DNA of 64,000 nt from Rhodospirillaceae bacterium (lineage in GTDB: Bacteria; Pseudomonadota; Alphaproteobacteria; Dongiales; Dongiaceae). A program made the position numbers and the translations under genes. A model generated the notes under the pieces. The model did not search any database and had not been told where the DNA came from. It worked only from the letters and a program-made list of their open reading frames with translations. Within the stretch, counting starts at the first letter, position 1, and the number at the start of each line of letters is the position of its first letter. This document shows, one piece after another, positions 1-9,704 of this stretch. The DNA lies in NCBI GenBank assembly GCA_008012315.1, contig SSEL01000058.1:1-64000 (forward strand), written 5' to 3'.

Positions 1-1053
<1,053 letters not shown>

Positions 1054-1078
1054 AGCGAATCGCCGTATGCTGAATGAG

Positions 1079-1115
1079 ATCGGGCGGAAGCTGGCTGCTT
1101 CCGCCCGATTTTATT
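1079..1115 (+). terminator. Rho-independent terminator of acs
   Basis: A perfect 13-bp stem (1079-1091 with 1097-1109) has a 5-base loop (TGGCT) and is followed by TTTATT. It begins 25 bases after the acs stop codon and separates acs from the convergent glutamate dehydrogenase gene. Confidence 0.9.
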
Positions 1116-1119
1116 GGCC

Positions 1120-1147
1120 GGCTGACCGGCGATCGGCTGACCGGCGA
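1120..1147. repeat. Two tandem copies of a 13-bp unit
   Basis: GGCTGACCGGCGA occurs at 1120-1132 and again at 1135-1147, a 15-base period, in the short gap between the acs terminator and the stop of the glutamate dehydrogenase gene. No function is evident. Confidence 0.6.
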
Positions 1148-1152
1148 ACCGA

Positions 1153-4100
1153 TCAGGCGATCATGCTGCGCAGGGTGCGATTGGCAACCGCCAGCATGGC
1201 CAGTTCCAGCTTGGCCGCCTGCTTCAGATCGGCGAACAGGCTGTCGGCCCGGCCAAGCACCGCGCCGCGGGCCTCGCGCCAATGGTCGATCGCCGGCTGG
1301 CCGGTCAGCTTCGGCTTGGCATCCTGCCCGCCTTTCAGAATCACTGTCGTCAATTCGCGCTGATGACCATAGAGATCCTCGATGATCGCGAAGACTGCCA
1401 GGCGCTGCCAATGGCTGTCGCCGATCAGGGACTTCGCCCCGCTGCGCAGCCAGTCGAGATGGAACTGGTCGCCGATGGCGAAATAAGTCTGGCCGACCTC
1501 CTCCACCTTGATCTGCAGATCGGCAGCGATCCGCACGATATCCAGTGCCGGCATCATGACGGCAAGCTGTGCCACGCGCCGCGCCAGATCCTCCGGCACG
1601 TTCTGGGCGATGAGGTCGTTCAGGCGGCGGGTGATTTCCGCCTGATCTCCCGGCGAGACGATCGTTGGCAAAGCCGCTTCCAGGGCCGCCAAAGCCGGCT
1701 CGGTGGCGGCGACATTGGCGGCAATATCCAGCGGATGCTGGCCGTTGCGCAGGAACCAGAGCGTCGCCTGGTCGGCGAGATTGCCGACCGTGAGCAGCAT
1801 ATCGGTCTGCACCTTGGCATCGACCTTGTTGTCCAGCGCCTCGACGCCGCTCCACACATCGCGCAGCTTGAAGGCGCTGCGGGTGATGGCATAGGCCCGG
1901 GCAATGGCGGAAGCGCTCTGCCCGGTCTTTTCCTTCATCACATGGGCGAAGGTGGCGCCCATCCGGTTGACCAGCGAATTGGTCACCACCGTGGCGATGA
2001 TTTCCCGGCGCAGGCGATGCTGCTCCAACTGCTCGCGATAGGATTTCTGCAGCGGCTGCGGGAAATAGGTGATCAGGTCATCGGCAAGCTGCGGATCGTC
2101 CGGCAGATCGGAGGGCAGCAACTCGTCGTAAAGCGAATTCTTGGCATAAGCCAGCAGCACCGACAGCTCCGGCCGGGTCAGGCCCAGGCGCTGGCTGAGG
2201 CGCAACCGCATGGTCTCGTCATCCGGCAGGAATTCGATTCCCCGATCGAGCCGGCCCGCCCGTTCAAGGCCGCGCATGAAACGGCCCTGCTGGTCGAGCA
2301 GGCGGAAGCTCTGATATTCGGCAATGCTGATCGCCTGGCTTTGCAGGTAATTGTCGCGCAGCACCAGATCGCCGACTTCATCGGTCATGTCGGCCAGCAA
2401 TTTATCGCGCTGCTTCATGGTGAGATCGCCATTGGCGACCGCTTCATTCAGCAGGATCTTGATATTGACCTCGTGGTCCGAGGTATCGACGCCGGCGGAA
2501 TTGTCGAGCGCGTCGGTATTGATGCGCTTGCCCGCCAGCCCCGCTTCGATGCGGCCGCGTTGGGTGAAGCCGAGATTGGCGCCCTCGCCGACCACCTTGC
2601 AGCGAAGCTGTTCGGCATTGACGCGGATCGCATCATTGGCCCGGTCGCCGACTTCGGCATGAGTCTCGTCCCCCGCCTTCACATAGGTGCCGATGCCGCC
2701 GAGCCAGAGCAGATCGACCTCGGCCTTCAGCATGGCCTGGATCAGCTCGTTGGGCGTCACGCTTTCCTTGTTGATGCCGAAGCGTGCCCGCGCTTCCGGC
2801 GACAATTTGATCGACTTCGCCTTGCGCTCGAAGATGCCGCCACCGGCCGAGATCAGCTTGGTATCGTAATCCGCCCAGGTCGATCGCGGCAGGTTGAACA
2901 GCCGTTCACGCTCGCGGAAACTGGCGGCCACATCCGGATTGGGGTCGACGAAAACATGCATATGGTTGAAGGCACCGACCAGCTGGGTGTGCTTCGACAG
3001 CAGCATGCCGTTGCCGAAGACGTCGCCCGACATGTCGCCGACACCGACGCAGGTATAATCCACCGACTGGATATCCAGGCCGACTTCGCGGAAATGCCGC
3101 TTCACCGATTCCCAGGCGCCGCGCGCGGTGATGCCCATCTTCTTGTGGTCGTAACCGGCCGAGCCGCCCGAGGCAAAGGCATCGTCGAGCCAGAAGCCAT
3201 AATCCCGCGACACGCCATTGGCGATATCGGAGAAGGTCGCCGTACCCTTATCCGCGGCGACGACCAGATAGGGATCGTCATTGTCGCGCCGGACGACGTC
3301 GCCCGGCGGCACCACCTTGCCGCCCACCAGGTTGTCGGTGATATCAAGCAGGCCGCGCATCAGCGTCTTATAGCAATAGACGACTTCCGCCATGATGACG
3401 TCGCGATCAGTGGTCTGGGGCGGACGCTTCACCACGAAGCCGCCTTTCGAGCCGACCGGCACGATGACGGCGTTCTTCACCATCTGCGCCTTCATCAGGC
3501 CGAGAACTTCGGTGCGGAAATCCTCGCGCCGGTCCGACCAGCGAATGCCGCCGCGCGCCACCTTGCCGCCGCGCAGGTGAATCGCTTCGGCGCGCGGGCT
3601 GTAGACGAAAACCTCGACCATCGGCCGAGGCAGTGGCAATTCCTCGATATTGTGCGAATCGAGCTTGAAGGAGAGATATTCCTTCACCCCGCCATCCGCC
3701 GCGCGCTGGAAGAAGTTGGTGCGCAACGTGCACTGCACCGCATTCAGGAAGCGGCGCAGGATGCGGTCCTCATCGAGATTGCTGACCGCGTCGAGTTGCT
3801 TCTGAATATCGGCGACGATCTGTTCCGACACCGTCTTCCGGTCGCCGATATAACCGGGATCGAGCTCGATATGGAACAGCTTGACGATGTTGCGGGTGAT
3901 CTCCGGATTGCCGTTGAGCGTCATCTCCATGTAAGCCTGGCTGAAGGCGATGGCGGCCTGGCGCAGATACTTGCAATAGGCCCGCAGCAGCGTGATATCG
4001 CGCCAGGCGAGGCCGGCGGTGATGATCAGGCGGTTGAAGCCGTCATCTTCCATCTCGCCGCCCCAGATCTTGGCGTAGGCTTCCTGGAACTGGTCGCGAA

Positions 4101-5979
4101 TCTGGCTGATATCGACCTCGGCGCCATCGGCCGTCACCATGACGAAGTCATGGATCCAGACCGAGGTTTCGCCGCCATGGGGCCGCACCTCGAAGGGATT
4201 CTCGCTGATCACCTTCAGGCCGAAATTCTCCAGCGACGGCAGCACGGTCGAGAGCGCGATCTTCTCGCCGCTCTTATAGAGCTTGAGATGCAGTTCGTTG
4301 GCCAGCACCTCGATAGGACGATAGAGATTGAGGGCCGGTGCAGTTCGCTGCAGCGCCTCTTCGATGCGGTCGATATCGTGAACCGCGTTATAGGCGCTGA
4401 AAAACTCTTCATAGCCGGCGGGAAAGGCATCGCCGAACCGCCGCAGCAGGCCGACGCCCTTGGCCTCGCCCTTGGCCTCGACCAGCGCATCGTGCAGCTT
4501 GTCGCGCCAGGACCGGCTGGCCTCGACGACATCGTCCTCCAGCTCCTTGAGATCGACGGCCGGCACTTCGCCCGGCGTGGTGTTGACGATGTATTGCAGC
4601 CGCGCCAGCGGGCCATCGCCGACATGCACATAGGAGGCCGTGATCTGGCCGCTGAAGCCCTTCGACAGCACGGCGCCGATGCGCAGGCGCAGGGCCGTGT
4701 TCAGCATATCGCGCGGCAGATAGACGAGGCAGGCGACGAAACGTTCGTAGGGATCGCGGCGGGCGAACAGCGCGACACGCTGGCGTTCCTGCAGATGCAG
4801 GATGCCGAGCGCGGTTTCCATCAGTTCCTCTTCCGTGCTCTGGAATAGTTCATCGCGCGGATAGGTTTCCAGGATATGCGCCAGCGCTTTGCCGTCATGG
4901 CTGTTGGGATTGAAGCCGGCGCGCTTGGTGATGTTCTCGACCTTCCGCCGCAACAGCGGAATCTGCCAGGGGCTGCGATTATAGGCGATCGAGGTGAAGA
5001 GACCGACGAACAGGCGCTCGCCGGCGACCTCGCCCTTCTTGTCGAAGAATTTGACACCGATCGTGTCGAGGTGGGAGTTGCGGTGAATCGTCGAGCGCAG
5101 ATTGGCCTTGGTCACCATCATCAGATTGGGCTGGCGGATGAAGTTCCGCACATCGGGCGGCATGTTGTCGCGGTTGCGGATGCCGTCGAAAACCCGGGTA
5201 TTGAAGTCGCGCAGAATGCCGAGCGAGGCGTTTTCCTGGATGCGGTAGCTGACCTGCTCGCCTTGACCCGAGAAGGTATATTCCCGGTAGCCGAGGAAGG
5301 TGAAATTGTTGTCGCCGGCCCAGCGCAGAAAGTCGACGATCTCGCTCACTTCTTCCTTGGGCATCGGCAGCTTGCGCTTCGAGATGTCCTCGATGACTTC
5401 GTCAAGGCGCGCTTTCATCGGCGCCCAATCCTGCACGGCGAGGCGGACGTCCTTCAGGATCACCTCGATCCGCTCCCGGATCTGCTCGCAGCGCGCCGCA
5501 TCGCCGATCTGGGTCACATGCAACTGCATGATCGATTCGGCCGGCGCATCCGCCTTGCCGAGGCTGACGAGCTGGCCCTTGGCATCGCGCTCGACGCGCA
5601 TCACCGGATGGATGACGAGATGCACGCCGACATCCTGGCGGTTCAACTCGGCATTGACCGAATCCACCAGGAACGGCATGTCGTCATTGACGATCTCGAC
5701 GATGCTGTGACCGATATCCCAGCCATGTTCATCCTGCTTGGGGTTGAAGACGCGGACCTTAGCCGCGTTCGACGGGCGCTTGGCGGCAAAATTCCAAAGC
5801 GACAAGGCCGCGCAGAACAGATCTTCCGGATTCTGGTCTGCCAGATCGTGCTGCGGCACGTTGGCGTAGAACTGGCGGATGAAGCTCTCGACGAGAGGCA
5901 CCCGATTGCGCTCGATCCGGTCGGTGACGAAATGCACGACATCATCGATCAGCTGCAACTTCAGTTTGTCCGCTTTCAT
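1153..5979 (-). CDS. NAD-specific glutamate dehydrogenase, large (about 180 kDa) type
   Basis: Oxidatively deaminates glutamate to 2-oxoglutarate and ammonia with NAD+, a catabolic role in amino-acid use. The 1608-residue length is typical of the giant NAD-GDH family (GDH-180) found in many proteobacteria. The long N-terminal half holds the ACT-like regulatory segments of the family. The catalytic core lies in the middle, with RGGIRWSDRREDFRTE followed by PVGSKGGFVVK, which carries the substrate-binding lysine. The nucleotide-binding portion follows, with VGVGDMSGDVFGNGML and GEGANLG. It reads as a single gene, convergent with acs, with its start ATG at 5979. A long frame on the opposite strand (1282-4848) has no recognisable protein content and is a shadow. 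Confidence 0.96.
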   Translation of the reverse strand: MKADKLKLQLIDDVVHFVTDRIERNRVPLVESFIRQFYANVPQHDLADQNPEDLFCAALSLWNFAAKRPSNAAKVRVFNPKQDEHGWDIGHSIVEIVNDDMPFLVDSVNAELNRQDVGVHLVIHPVMRVERDAKGQLVSLGKADAPAESIMQLHVTQIGDAARCEQIRERIEVILKDVRLAVQDWAPMKARLDEVIEDISKRKLPMPKEEVSEIVDFLRWAGDNNFTFLGYREYTFSGQGEQVSYRIQENASLGILRDFNTRVFDGIRNRDNMPPDVRNFIRQPNLMMVTKANLRSTIHRNSHLDTIGVKFFDKKGEVAGERLFVGLFTSIAYNRSPWQIPLLRRKVENITKRAGFNPNSHDGKALAHILETYPRDELFQSTEEELMETALGILHLQERQRVALFARRDPYERFVACLVYLPRDMLNTALRLRIGAVLSKGFSGQITASYVHVGDGPLARLQYIVNTTPGEVPAVDLKELEDDVVEASRSWRDKLHDALVEAKGEAKGVGLLRRFGDAFPAGYEEFFSAYNAVHDIDRIEEALQRTAPALNLYRPIEVLANELHLKLYKSGEKIALSTVLPSLENFGLKVISENPFEVRPHGGETSVWIHDFVMVTADGAEVDISQIRDQFQEAYAKIWGGEMEDDGFNRLIITAGLAWRDITLLRAYCKYLRQAAIAFSQAYMEMTLNGNPEITRNIVKLFHIELDPGYIGDRKTVSEQIVADIQKQLDAVSNLDEDRILRRFLNAVQCTLRTNFFQRAADGGVKEYLSFKLDSHNIEELPLPRPMVEVFVYSPRAEAIHLRGGKVARGGIRWSDRREDFRTEVLGLMKAQMVKNAVIVPVGSKGGFVVKRPPQTTDRDVIMAEVVYCYKTLMRGLLDITDNLVGGKVVPPGDVVRRDNDDPYLVVAADKGTATFSDIANGVSRDYGFWLDDAFASGGSAGYDHKKMGITARGAWESVKRHFREVGLDIQSVDYTCVGVGDMSGDVFGNGMLLSKHTQLVGAFNHMHVFVDPNPDVAASFRERERLFNLPRSTWADYDTKLISAGGGIFERKAKSIKLSPEARARFGINKESVTPNELIQAMLKAEVDLLWLGGIGTYVKAGDETHAEVGDRANDAIRVNAEQLRCKVVGEGANLGFTQRGRIEAGLAGKRINTDALDNSAGVDTSDHEVNIKILLNEAVANGDLTMKQRDKLLADMTDEVGDLVLRDNYLQSQAISIAEYQSFRLLDQQGRFMRGLERAGRLDRGIEFLPDDETMRLRLSQRLGLTRPELSVLLAYAKNSLYDELLPSDLPDDPQLADDLITYFPQPLQKSYREQLEQHRLRREIIATVVTNSLVNRMGATFAHVMKEKTGQSASAIARAYAITRSAFKLRDVWSGVEALDNKVDAKVQTDMLLTVGNLADQATLWFLRNGQHPLDIAANVAATEPALAALEAALPTIVSPGDQAEITRRLNDLIAQNVPEDLARRVAQLAVMMPALDIVRIAADLQIKVEEVGQTYFAIGDQFHLDWLRSGAKSLIGDSHWQRLAVFAIIEDLYGHQRELTTVILKGGQDAKPKLTGQPAIDHWREARGAVLGRADSLFADLKQAAKLELAMLAVANRTLRSMIA

Positions 5980-6345
5980 GATTTGTGATCAGCCCTCGCA
6001 TTGTTCTTGTTGAAACCGGCGGCTTGCCCGCCCGTCTGTTTCGCAGTGCCATGCCACCATAGCGCCTTCGCGCCGCAGGGGTCTTCGCACTGCTGTGTCG
6101 GACTGTAGCCGAGCGGGTCAGGTCTGGCCAGTGACGCCTGCATGTTGCGAGCGCCGTCATCGGATTGTGACGCGGAATTGGCCAACATTCAGGCCATCAT
6201 CTTCGCCAAACGGGACGAATTTCGTTTCAAAAAACGCGTTATAAGTCTTGTTAATACTTCCCGGGTAAGCTGAAAACTGCAAACCGCCCGACAACAGTCG
6301 ATCCGTAGGGGTGCGGGCGGCGATTTGCTGGCAGATGGGGATGTA
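5980..6345. other. Intergenic region between divergent genes
   Basis: These 366 bases separate the glutamate dehydrogenase start (minus strand) from the small membrane protein (plus strand). An AT-rich patch at about 6210-6265 probably holds promoter elements for one or both genes, but I could not pick a convincing -35/-10 pair. No RNA gene, LexA-type site or strong hairpin was recognised. Confidence 0.5.
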
Positions 6346-6693
6346 ATGCTGACCAAAGAAATGCGCGGCGACGCTTTTCTGCGTCAATTGCCGTCGGATG
6401 TCCGTGCCAGTTTCACCACAGCCCAGGAGGCGGCGATCCGCGCCACGGCCATCAAGACCGGGCCTGGGATGCATTCGATCGATTACCGCCTGTCGGTGCC
6501 CGTGCCGGTCATCGGCCGTCTCTACCTGGTTCTGCTGGCTGGGCGCGAAAAGCGCAATCCCACCCGCCTGGCGCTGGACGCGGCGCTGCGTCCGTCGACT
6601 CCCTTCACCCGGGCCGTTGTTTTCGGTGTCTTCATTATGGCATTCAGCATCGCCGCTTTAGCCGGTATGTTGGTGTATGGCATCACCGGTTGA
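6346..6693 (+). CDS. Small single-pass membrane protein of unknown function
   Basis: A 115-residue protein I do not recognise. Residues 1-80 are soluble in character, with a YRLSVPVPVIGRLYLVLLAGRE segment split around residues 47-68, followed by basic residues. One hydrophobic helix (about 90-113) lies at the C-terminus, so it is probably tail-anchored in the inner membrane. The ATG at 6346 was chosen; a TTG in the same frame at 6325 would add seven residues. Its 3' end overlaps the start of the downstream protease by 17 bases, which suggests translational coupling and a shared function. Function is unknown. Confidence 0.6.
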   Translation: MLTKEMRGDAFLRQLPSDVRASFTTAQEAAIRATAIKTGPGMHSIDYRLSVPVPVIGRLYLVLLAGREKRNPTRLALDAALRPSTPFTRAVVFGVFIMAFSIAALAGMLVYGITG

Positions 6694-7594
6694 CGTGATC
6701 TTCCAGCACTTTCGACAATTGTTCGCGGCTCCAGGCACTGCAGGCGCGCCTGCACGACGTCTCGGCGCCGTCATCTTTCTTGCACTGCAATTTGCCGTAC
6801 TGCCGGCCACCGTCATGGCGCAACAGGCAAAAGAGACGCCGGATAACGGATCGGCGCCCACCCCGATACCGGCTCCGACCCAGGCGGCACCGTCCCTGCA
6901 TAAGATGGGCGTCTCCGCCGAAGACCGGCGCAAAAGGGTCGATTCCGGCCAGTGGCCCTGGTCGTCGCTGGGTCGAATCAACCGTGTCATCGGCGGCCAT
7001 TGCACCGGCGCCCTGATCGCTCCAGATTGGGTCCTGACGGCCGCCCATTGCCTCTACAATTTCAATGACCGCCGCTGGGCGATTCCCAGCGATGTGCATT
7101 TCGTCGCCGGCTATGACCGCGGCAAGTTCGCGGGCCACGGCATCGCCAAGCGTTTCGTCCTATCGCCCGGCTTTATTCCCCGCACCAATGGCGATCTCAG
7201 CAACATCACCCGCGACTGGGCCCTGATCGAACTCGATCGCAGGCTCGACCTCAAGCCGATCCCGATCGCCGTCCAGGATCTCGCCTTGGGCAATGGCCGG
7301 GCCCATGTTGCCGTCGCCGGCTATAGCGCCGACTTCCGCGAGGTTTTGACGGCGGACCAGGATTGCGACGTCATTGCCCAGCTCACGCCGGGACCGGCGG
7401 ATGCCAAGCTCTGGCTGCATGACTGCGACGAGACCTTCGGCGCTTCCGGCGCTCCGCTGCTGCATGTCACCGGCGGCAGGATGGAGATCGTCGGAATCCA
7501 GAATGCCATCATCACCACCCGGGAAGGCCGTGAATTCAGCACCGCCGTGCCGCTGAGCGCCTTTCATACAGCGCTCAGCCAGATATCCAGATAG
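6677..7594 (+). CDS. Secreted trypsin-like (S1) serine protease
   Basis: A 305-residue chymotrypsin-fold peptidase expected to be exported. A basic stretch followed by a hydrophobic core (about residues 27-47) ends in VMAQQ, a plausible signal-peptidase I site. The catalytic triad can be placed: His124 in LTAAHC, Asp180 in TRDWALIEL, and Ser257 in FGASGAP. Cys109 and Cys125 flank the His motif as in the classical disulfide, and Cys230/Cys250 form a second likely pair. The serine motif is GASGAP rather than GDSGGP, as in glutamyl-endopeptidase-like and other bacterial branches, so specificity cannot be read from it. The start ATG lies inside the preceding small membrane-protein gene; a later start is possible. 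It converges on nhaA with a 3-base gap. Confidence 0.85.
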   Translation: MASPVDVIFQHFRQLFAAPGTAGAPARRLGAVIFLALQFAVLPATVMAQQAKETPDNGSAPTPIPAPTQAAPSLHKMGVSAEDRRKRVDSGQWPWSSLGRINRVIGGHCTGALIAPDWVLTAAHCLYNFNDRRWAIPSDVHFVAGYDRGKFAGHGIAKRFVLSPGFIPRTNGDLSNITRDWALIELDRRLDLKPIPIAVQDLALGNGRAHVAVAGYSADFREVLTADQDCDVIAQLTPGPADAKLWLHDCDETFGASGAPLLHVTGGRMEIVGIQNAIITTREGREFSTAVPLSAFHTALSQISR

Positions 7595-7597
7595 GCG

Positions 7598-8803
7598 TCA
7601 GCGGCTGGACAGGCCAGCGGTCGCGTCGGCAGCAGCGGGCAGCGGCCGGGCCATGTAGCGGAGCACCAGATAGCCGATCACCCCCGAGAGGATCGAGCCG
7701 GCAAGTACGCCAAGCCGGACCTCCGCCGCACGCAGATTGTCGCCGAAGGCCAGAGTGCCGATGAACAGGCTCATGGTGAAGCCGATACCGGTCAGGATCG
7801 CGACACCATACATCTGCGACCAGGACGCACCCTGCGGCAGGCGGGCGAAGCCGAGGCTGACGCAGAGCACCACCATCAGCATGACGCCGAGCTGCTTGCC
7901 GATGAAAAGACCGAGGGCGATCCCCAGGCCGACCGGCTCGGTGGCGATGGTCAATCCCATGCCCTGCAGGCCGACGCCGGCATTGGCAAAGGCGAAAATC
8001 GGCATGATGGCGAAACCGACCCAGGGATGCAGCGCATGTTCACAGCGCCGCAACATCGAGCGGTCCGGCCGCCTGCGATCGCGAATCGGAATCGTGAAGG
8101 CCAGGGCCACCCCCGCCAAAGTGGCATGCACGCCGGATTTCAGCACACAGACCCACATGAAAATTCCGATCAGCACATAAGCCGCCAGGCTGGTCACGTT
8201 GCAGCGGTTGAGAACGATTAGCGCCAGAAGGCCAAGGCCCGCGAGCGCCAGTGAAATCAGCGACAGGTTCTCGGTATAGAAGAAGGCGATGATGACGATC
8301 GCGCCGAGATCGTCGAGAATCGCCAAAGCCAGCAGGAAGATTTTCAGGCTGAGCGGCACCCGCGATCCGGCAAGTCCCAGAATGCCGACCGCGAAAGCGA
8401 TATCGGTGGCGGCGGGAATTGCCCAGCCGGGCAGATTCTCCGGGTGCTGCCAATTGAGCGCACAATAAATGAGGGCCGGCGCTGCCATGCCGCCCAGGGC
8501 GGCGAAACCCGGCAAAGCGATCTGCGCCACGCTGGACAGCTCGCCTTCCAGGATCTCGCGCTTGATCTCCAGTCCGATCAGGAAGAAGAAGATCGCCATC
8601 AAACCGTCATTGATCCACAGGATCATTGGCTTGATCAGGCTGTATTCGCCGAGGGAGATGCCGAAAGGCACCTTGAGGAATGTCGCATAAAGCGGGGCCA
8701 ATGGCGAATTGGAAACCAGCAGCGCGACAATCGCCGCCGCCAGCAGAATGATGCTGCTGGCGGATTCAAGCTGCATGAATTTCTGAACAACCGCGAGACG
8801 CAC
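7598..8803 (-). CDS. nhaA: Na+/H+ antiporter NhaA
   Basis: Exchanges cytoplasmic Na+ (or Li+) for external protons across the inner membrane and supports pH and sodium homeostasis. The protein has 401 residues, close to the family norm, and about eleven to twelve hydrophobic segments. It carries the NhaA signatures FFFLIGLEIKRE, PAATDIAFAVGIL (the two aspartates used for ion binding) and AILDDLGAIVIIAFFY. The start is a GTG at 8801-8803, preceded by a strong purine-rich ribosome site (AGGGGGAG, 8807-8814). That ribosome site can pair with an upstream run of Cs; see the separate leader entry. Confidence 0.95.
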   Translation of the reverse strand: MRLAVVQKFMQLESASSIILLAAAIVALLVSNSPLAPLYATFLKVPFGISLGEYSLIKPMILWINDGLMAIFFFLIGLEIKREILEGELSSVAQIALPGFAALGGMAAPALIYCALNWQHPENLPGWAIPAATDIAFAVGILGLAGSRVPLSLKIFLLALAILDDLGAIVIIAFFYTENLSLISLALAGLGLLALIVLNRCNVTSLAAYVLIGIFMWVCVLKSGVHATLAGVALAFTIPIRDRRRPDRSMLRRCEHALHPWVGFAIMPIFAFANAGVGLQGMGLTIATEPVGLGIALGLFIGKQLGVMLMVVLCVSLGFARLPQGASWSQMYGVAILTGIGFTMSLFIGTLAFGDNLRAAEVRLGVLAGSILSGVIGYLVLRYMARPLPAAADATAGLSSR

Positions 8804-8862
8804 CTGCTCCCCCTTACCAGTTGGTGATTCGGGGATCAGGTATAGGGGGATATCCCGGCTGG
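8804..8862 (-). promoter_or_regulatory. Candidate pseudoknotted leader over the nhaA ribosome-binding site
   Basis: On the minus strand CCAG (8862-8859) can pair with CTGG (8820-8817), and CCCCCT (8849-8844) with AGGGGG (8814-8809), in the interleaved order of an H-type pseudoknot. The second helix would bury the ribosome site of nhaA. nhaA genes are known to be controlled by nhaA-I and nhaA-II riboswitch classes (Li+/Na+ responsive), but I cannot confirm a match to either consensus. The pairing may be chance, since one stem is only 4-5 bp. Confidence 0.3.
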
Positions 8863-8895
8863 CGAAAGTGCGACCGCCGAGGACAAAACGGGAAT

Positions 8896-8985
8896 CTATT
8901 GCAGCAGGTGCTGGCCTGCCAGGATGACCGCCATCAATGTGCCGAACGCCGCGCCTTCCAGGATATGTCGAGCAAGCCGGATCAT
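8896..8985 (-). CDS. SOS-controlled 29-residue membrane micropeptide (candidate)
   Basis: A 29-codon frame starting at ATG 8985-8983, eight bases after an AGAGGA ribosome site. The N-terminus is basic (Arg3, Arg6, His7) and is followed by one hydrophobic stretch (about residues 8-24, rich in Ala, Gly, Leu, Ile) and a short polar tail, as expected of a single-pass inner-membrane peptide. The promoter immediately upstream contains two perfect GTTC-N7-GTTC LexA boxes. Known SOS membrane peptides of exactly this length are SidA of Caulobacter (division inhibitor acting on FtsW/FtsN) and TisB of E. coli (depolarising toxin); I claim similarity of size, topology and control only. A longer in-frame start at 9093 would run through the promoter and is rejected. 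Confidence 0.7.
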   Translation of the reverse strand: MIRLARHILEGAAFGTLMAVILAGQHLLQ

Positions 8986-9005
8986 GATCGCTTTTCCTCT
9001 CGTAA

Positions 9006-9020
9006 GTTCGCTGATTGTTC
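9006..9020 (-). promoter_or_regulatory. LexA (SOS) box 2, promoter-downstream
   Basis: GTTC-GCTGATT-GTTC on the plus strand, a perfect match to the alphaproteobacterial LexA consensus GTTC-N7-GTTC. It lies 21-35 bases upstream of the micropeptide ATG, just after the predicted -10 element and probably over the transcription start. Confidence 0.85.
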
Positions 9021-9023
9021 TCT

Positions 9024-9053
9024 TCTTATGTTCTTTTTTTGTTCCAGAGTCAA
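9024..9053 (-). promoter_or_regulatory. Sigma70-like promoter of the micropeptide
   Basis: Reading the minus strand, TTGACT (9053-9048) is followed after 18 bases by ATAAGA (9029-9024). LexA box 1 fills the spacer and box 2 follows the -10, so bound LexA would block RNA polymerase. The predicted leader is about 30 bases. Confidence 0.65.
9030..9044 (-). promoter_or_regulatory. LexA (SOS) box 1, within the promoter spacer
   Basis: GTTC-TTTTTTT-GTTC on the plus strand, again a perfect GTTC-N7-GTTC. Its centre is 24 bases from that of the other box, slightly more than two helical turns, so two LexA dimers could bind on nearly the same face. Confidence 0.85.
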
Positions 9054-9141
9054 GCGCACCGATCGGCCCCGGGCAAGCAGCCGGATTGAACATGGAGAAT
9101 GATGGCAGGCGGCCGGATGGCCTGATTTGCCGCCGCTACCG

Positions 9142-9465
9142 TCAGTGCGGCCGGACGGATTTCAAACGATAGGCGCCACCCACCGGTCCCTCGAACATCT
9201 GGTCGACCATAGGATGACGGCAGGGCTTATCGGTTTCGTCCGGCAGCAGATTCTGCTCGGAGACATAGGCGACATAGGTGGTTTTGTCGTTTTCCGCCAG
9301 CAGATGATAGAAGGGCTGATCCTTGCTCGGCCGGACCTCAGCCGGGATCGACTTCCACCATTCCTCGGTATTGTTGAAGGTCGGATCGACATCGAAGATC
9401 ACGCCGCGGAACGGATAAACCCGGTGGCGGACGACATCGCCGATCTTGTATTTCGCAAGCCGCAT
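9142..9465 (-). CDS. hspQ: Heat shock protein HspQ
   Basis: A 107-residue HspQ/YccV-like protein; in E. coli HspQ binds hemimethylated DNA and acts as a specificity factor for Lon. The whole length matches the family, with KYKIGDVVRHRVYPFRGVIFDVDP at the start (split here at residues 5-28), YHLLAE in the middle, and the YVSEQNL motif. The ATG at 9465 follows a modest ribosome site. The gene stands alone between the micropeptide and the divergent MoxR gene; the 239 bases upstream hold no recognised element. Confidence 0.93.
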   Translation of the reverse strand: MRLAKYKIGDVVRHRVYPFRGVIFDVDPTFNNTEEWWKSIPAEVRPSKDQPFYHLLAENDKTTYVAYVSEQNLLPDETDKPCRHPMVDQMFEGPVGGAYRLKSVRPH

Positions 9466-9704
9466 TTCGTTTTACCAACTTTCCTGGCGCAGCACCGATC
9501 GCGGCCGGATCCGGCCCGACCTCTCGGTCTGACGGAAGGGTATCGGCGCGTTCGGCAGTCGCAGTCGATATGGCCAGCCGGGCGATAATGTCAAGTTTGC
9601 GACCGCCTCCACCCGGCGCCTGCCATTCCCTGCCTTTGCCCTCACGCCCCACGGATGCTAGGTTGCGCCGCCATGGCGCCATCACGAACGGACTCAAGAC
9701 ATAG

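Noticed and set aside
1282..4848. 1188-codon open frame opposite the glutamate dehydrogenase gene
   Set aside because: It lies fully antisense to a clear NAD-GDH, has no family motifs, and has the His/Arg/Ala-rich make-up of a high-GC shadow frame. Similar long shadows at 4876-5988, 9642-11324, 13218-15104, 29436-31139 and 50321-51949 were dropped for the same reason.
8986..9093. N-terminal extension of the SOS micropeptide to 65 residues
   Set aside because: It would translate across the -35, -10 and both LexA boxes, and the start has no ribosome site; the 29-codon frame starts right after one.
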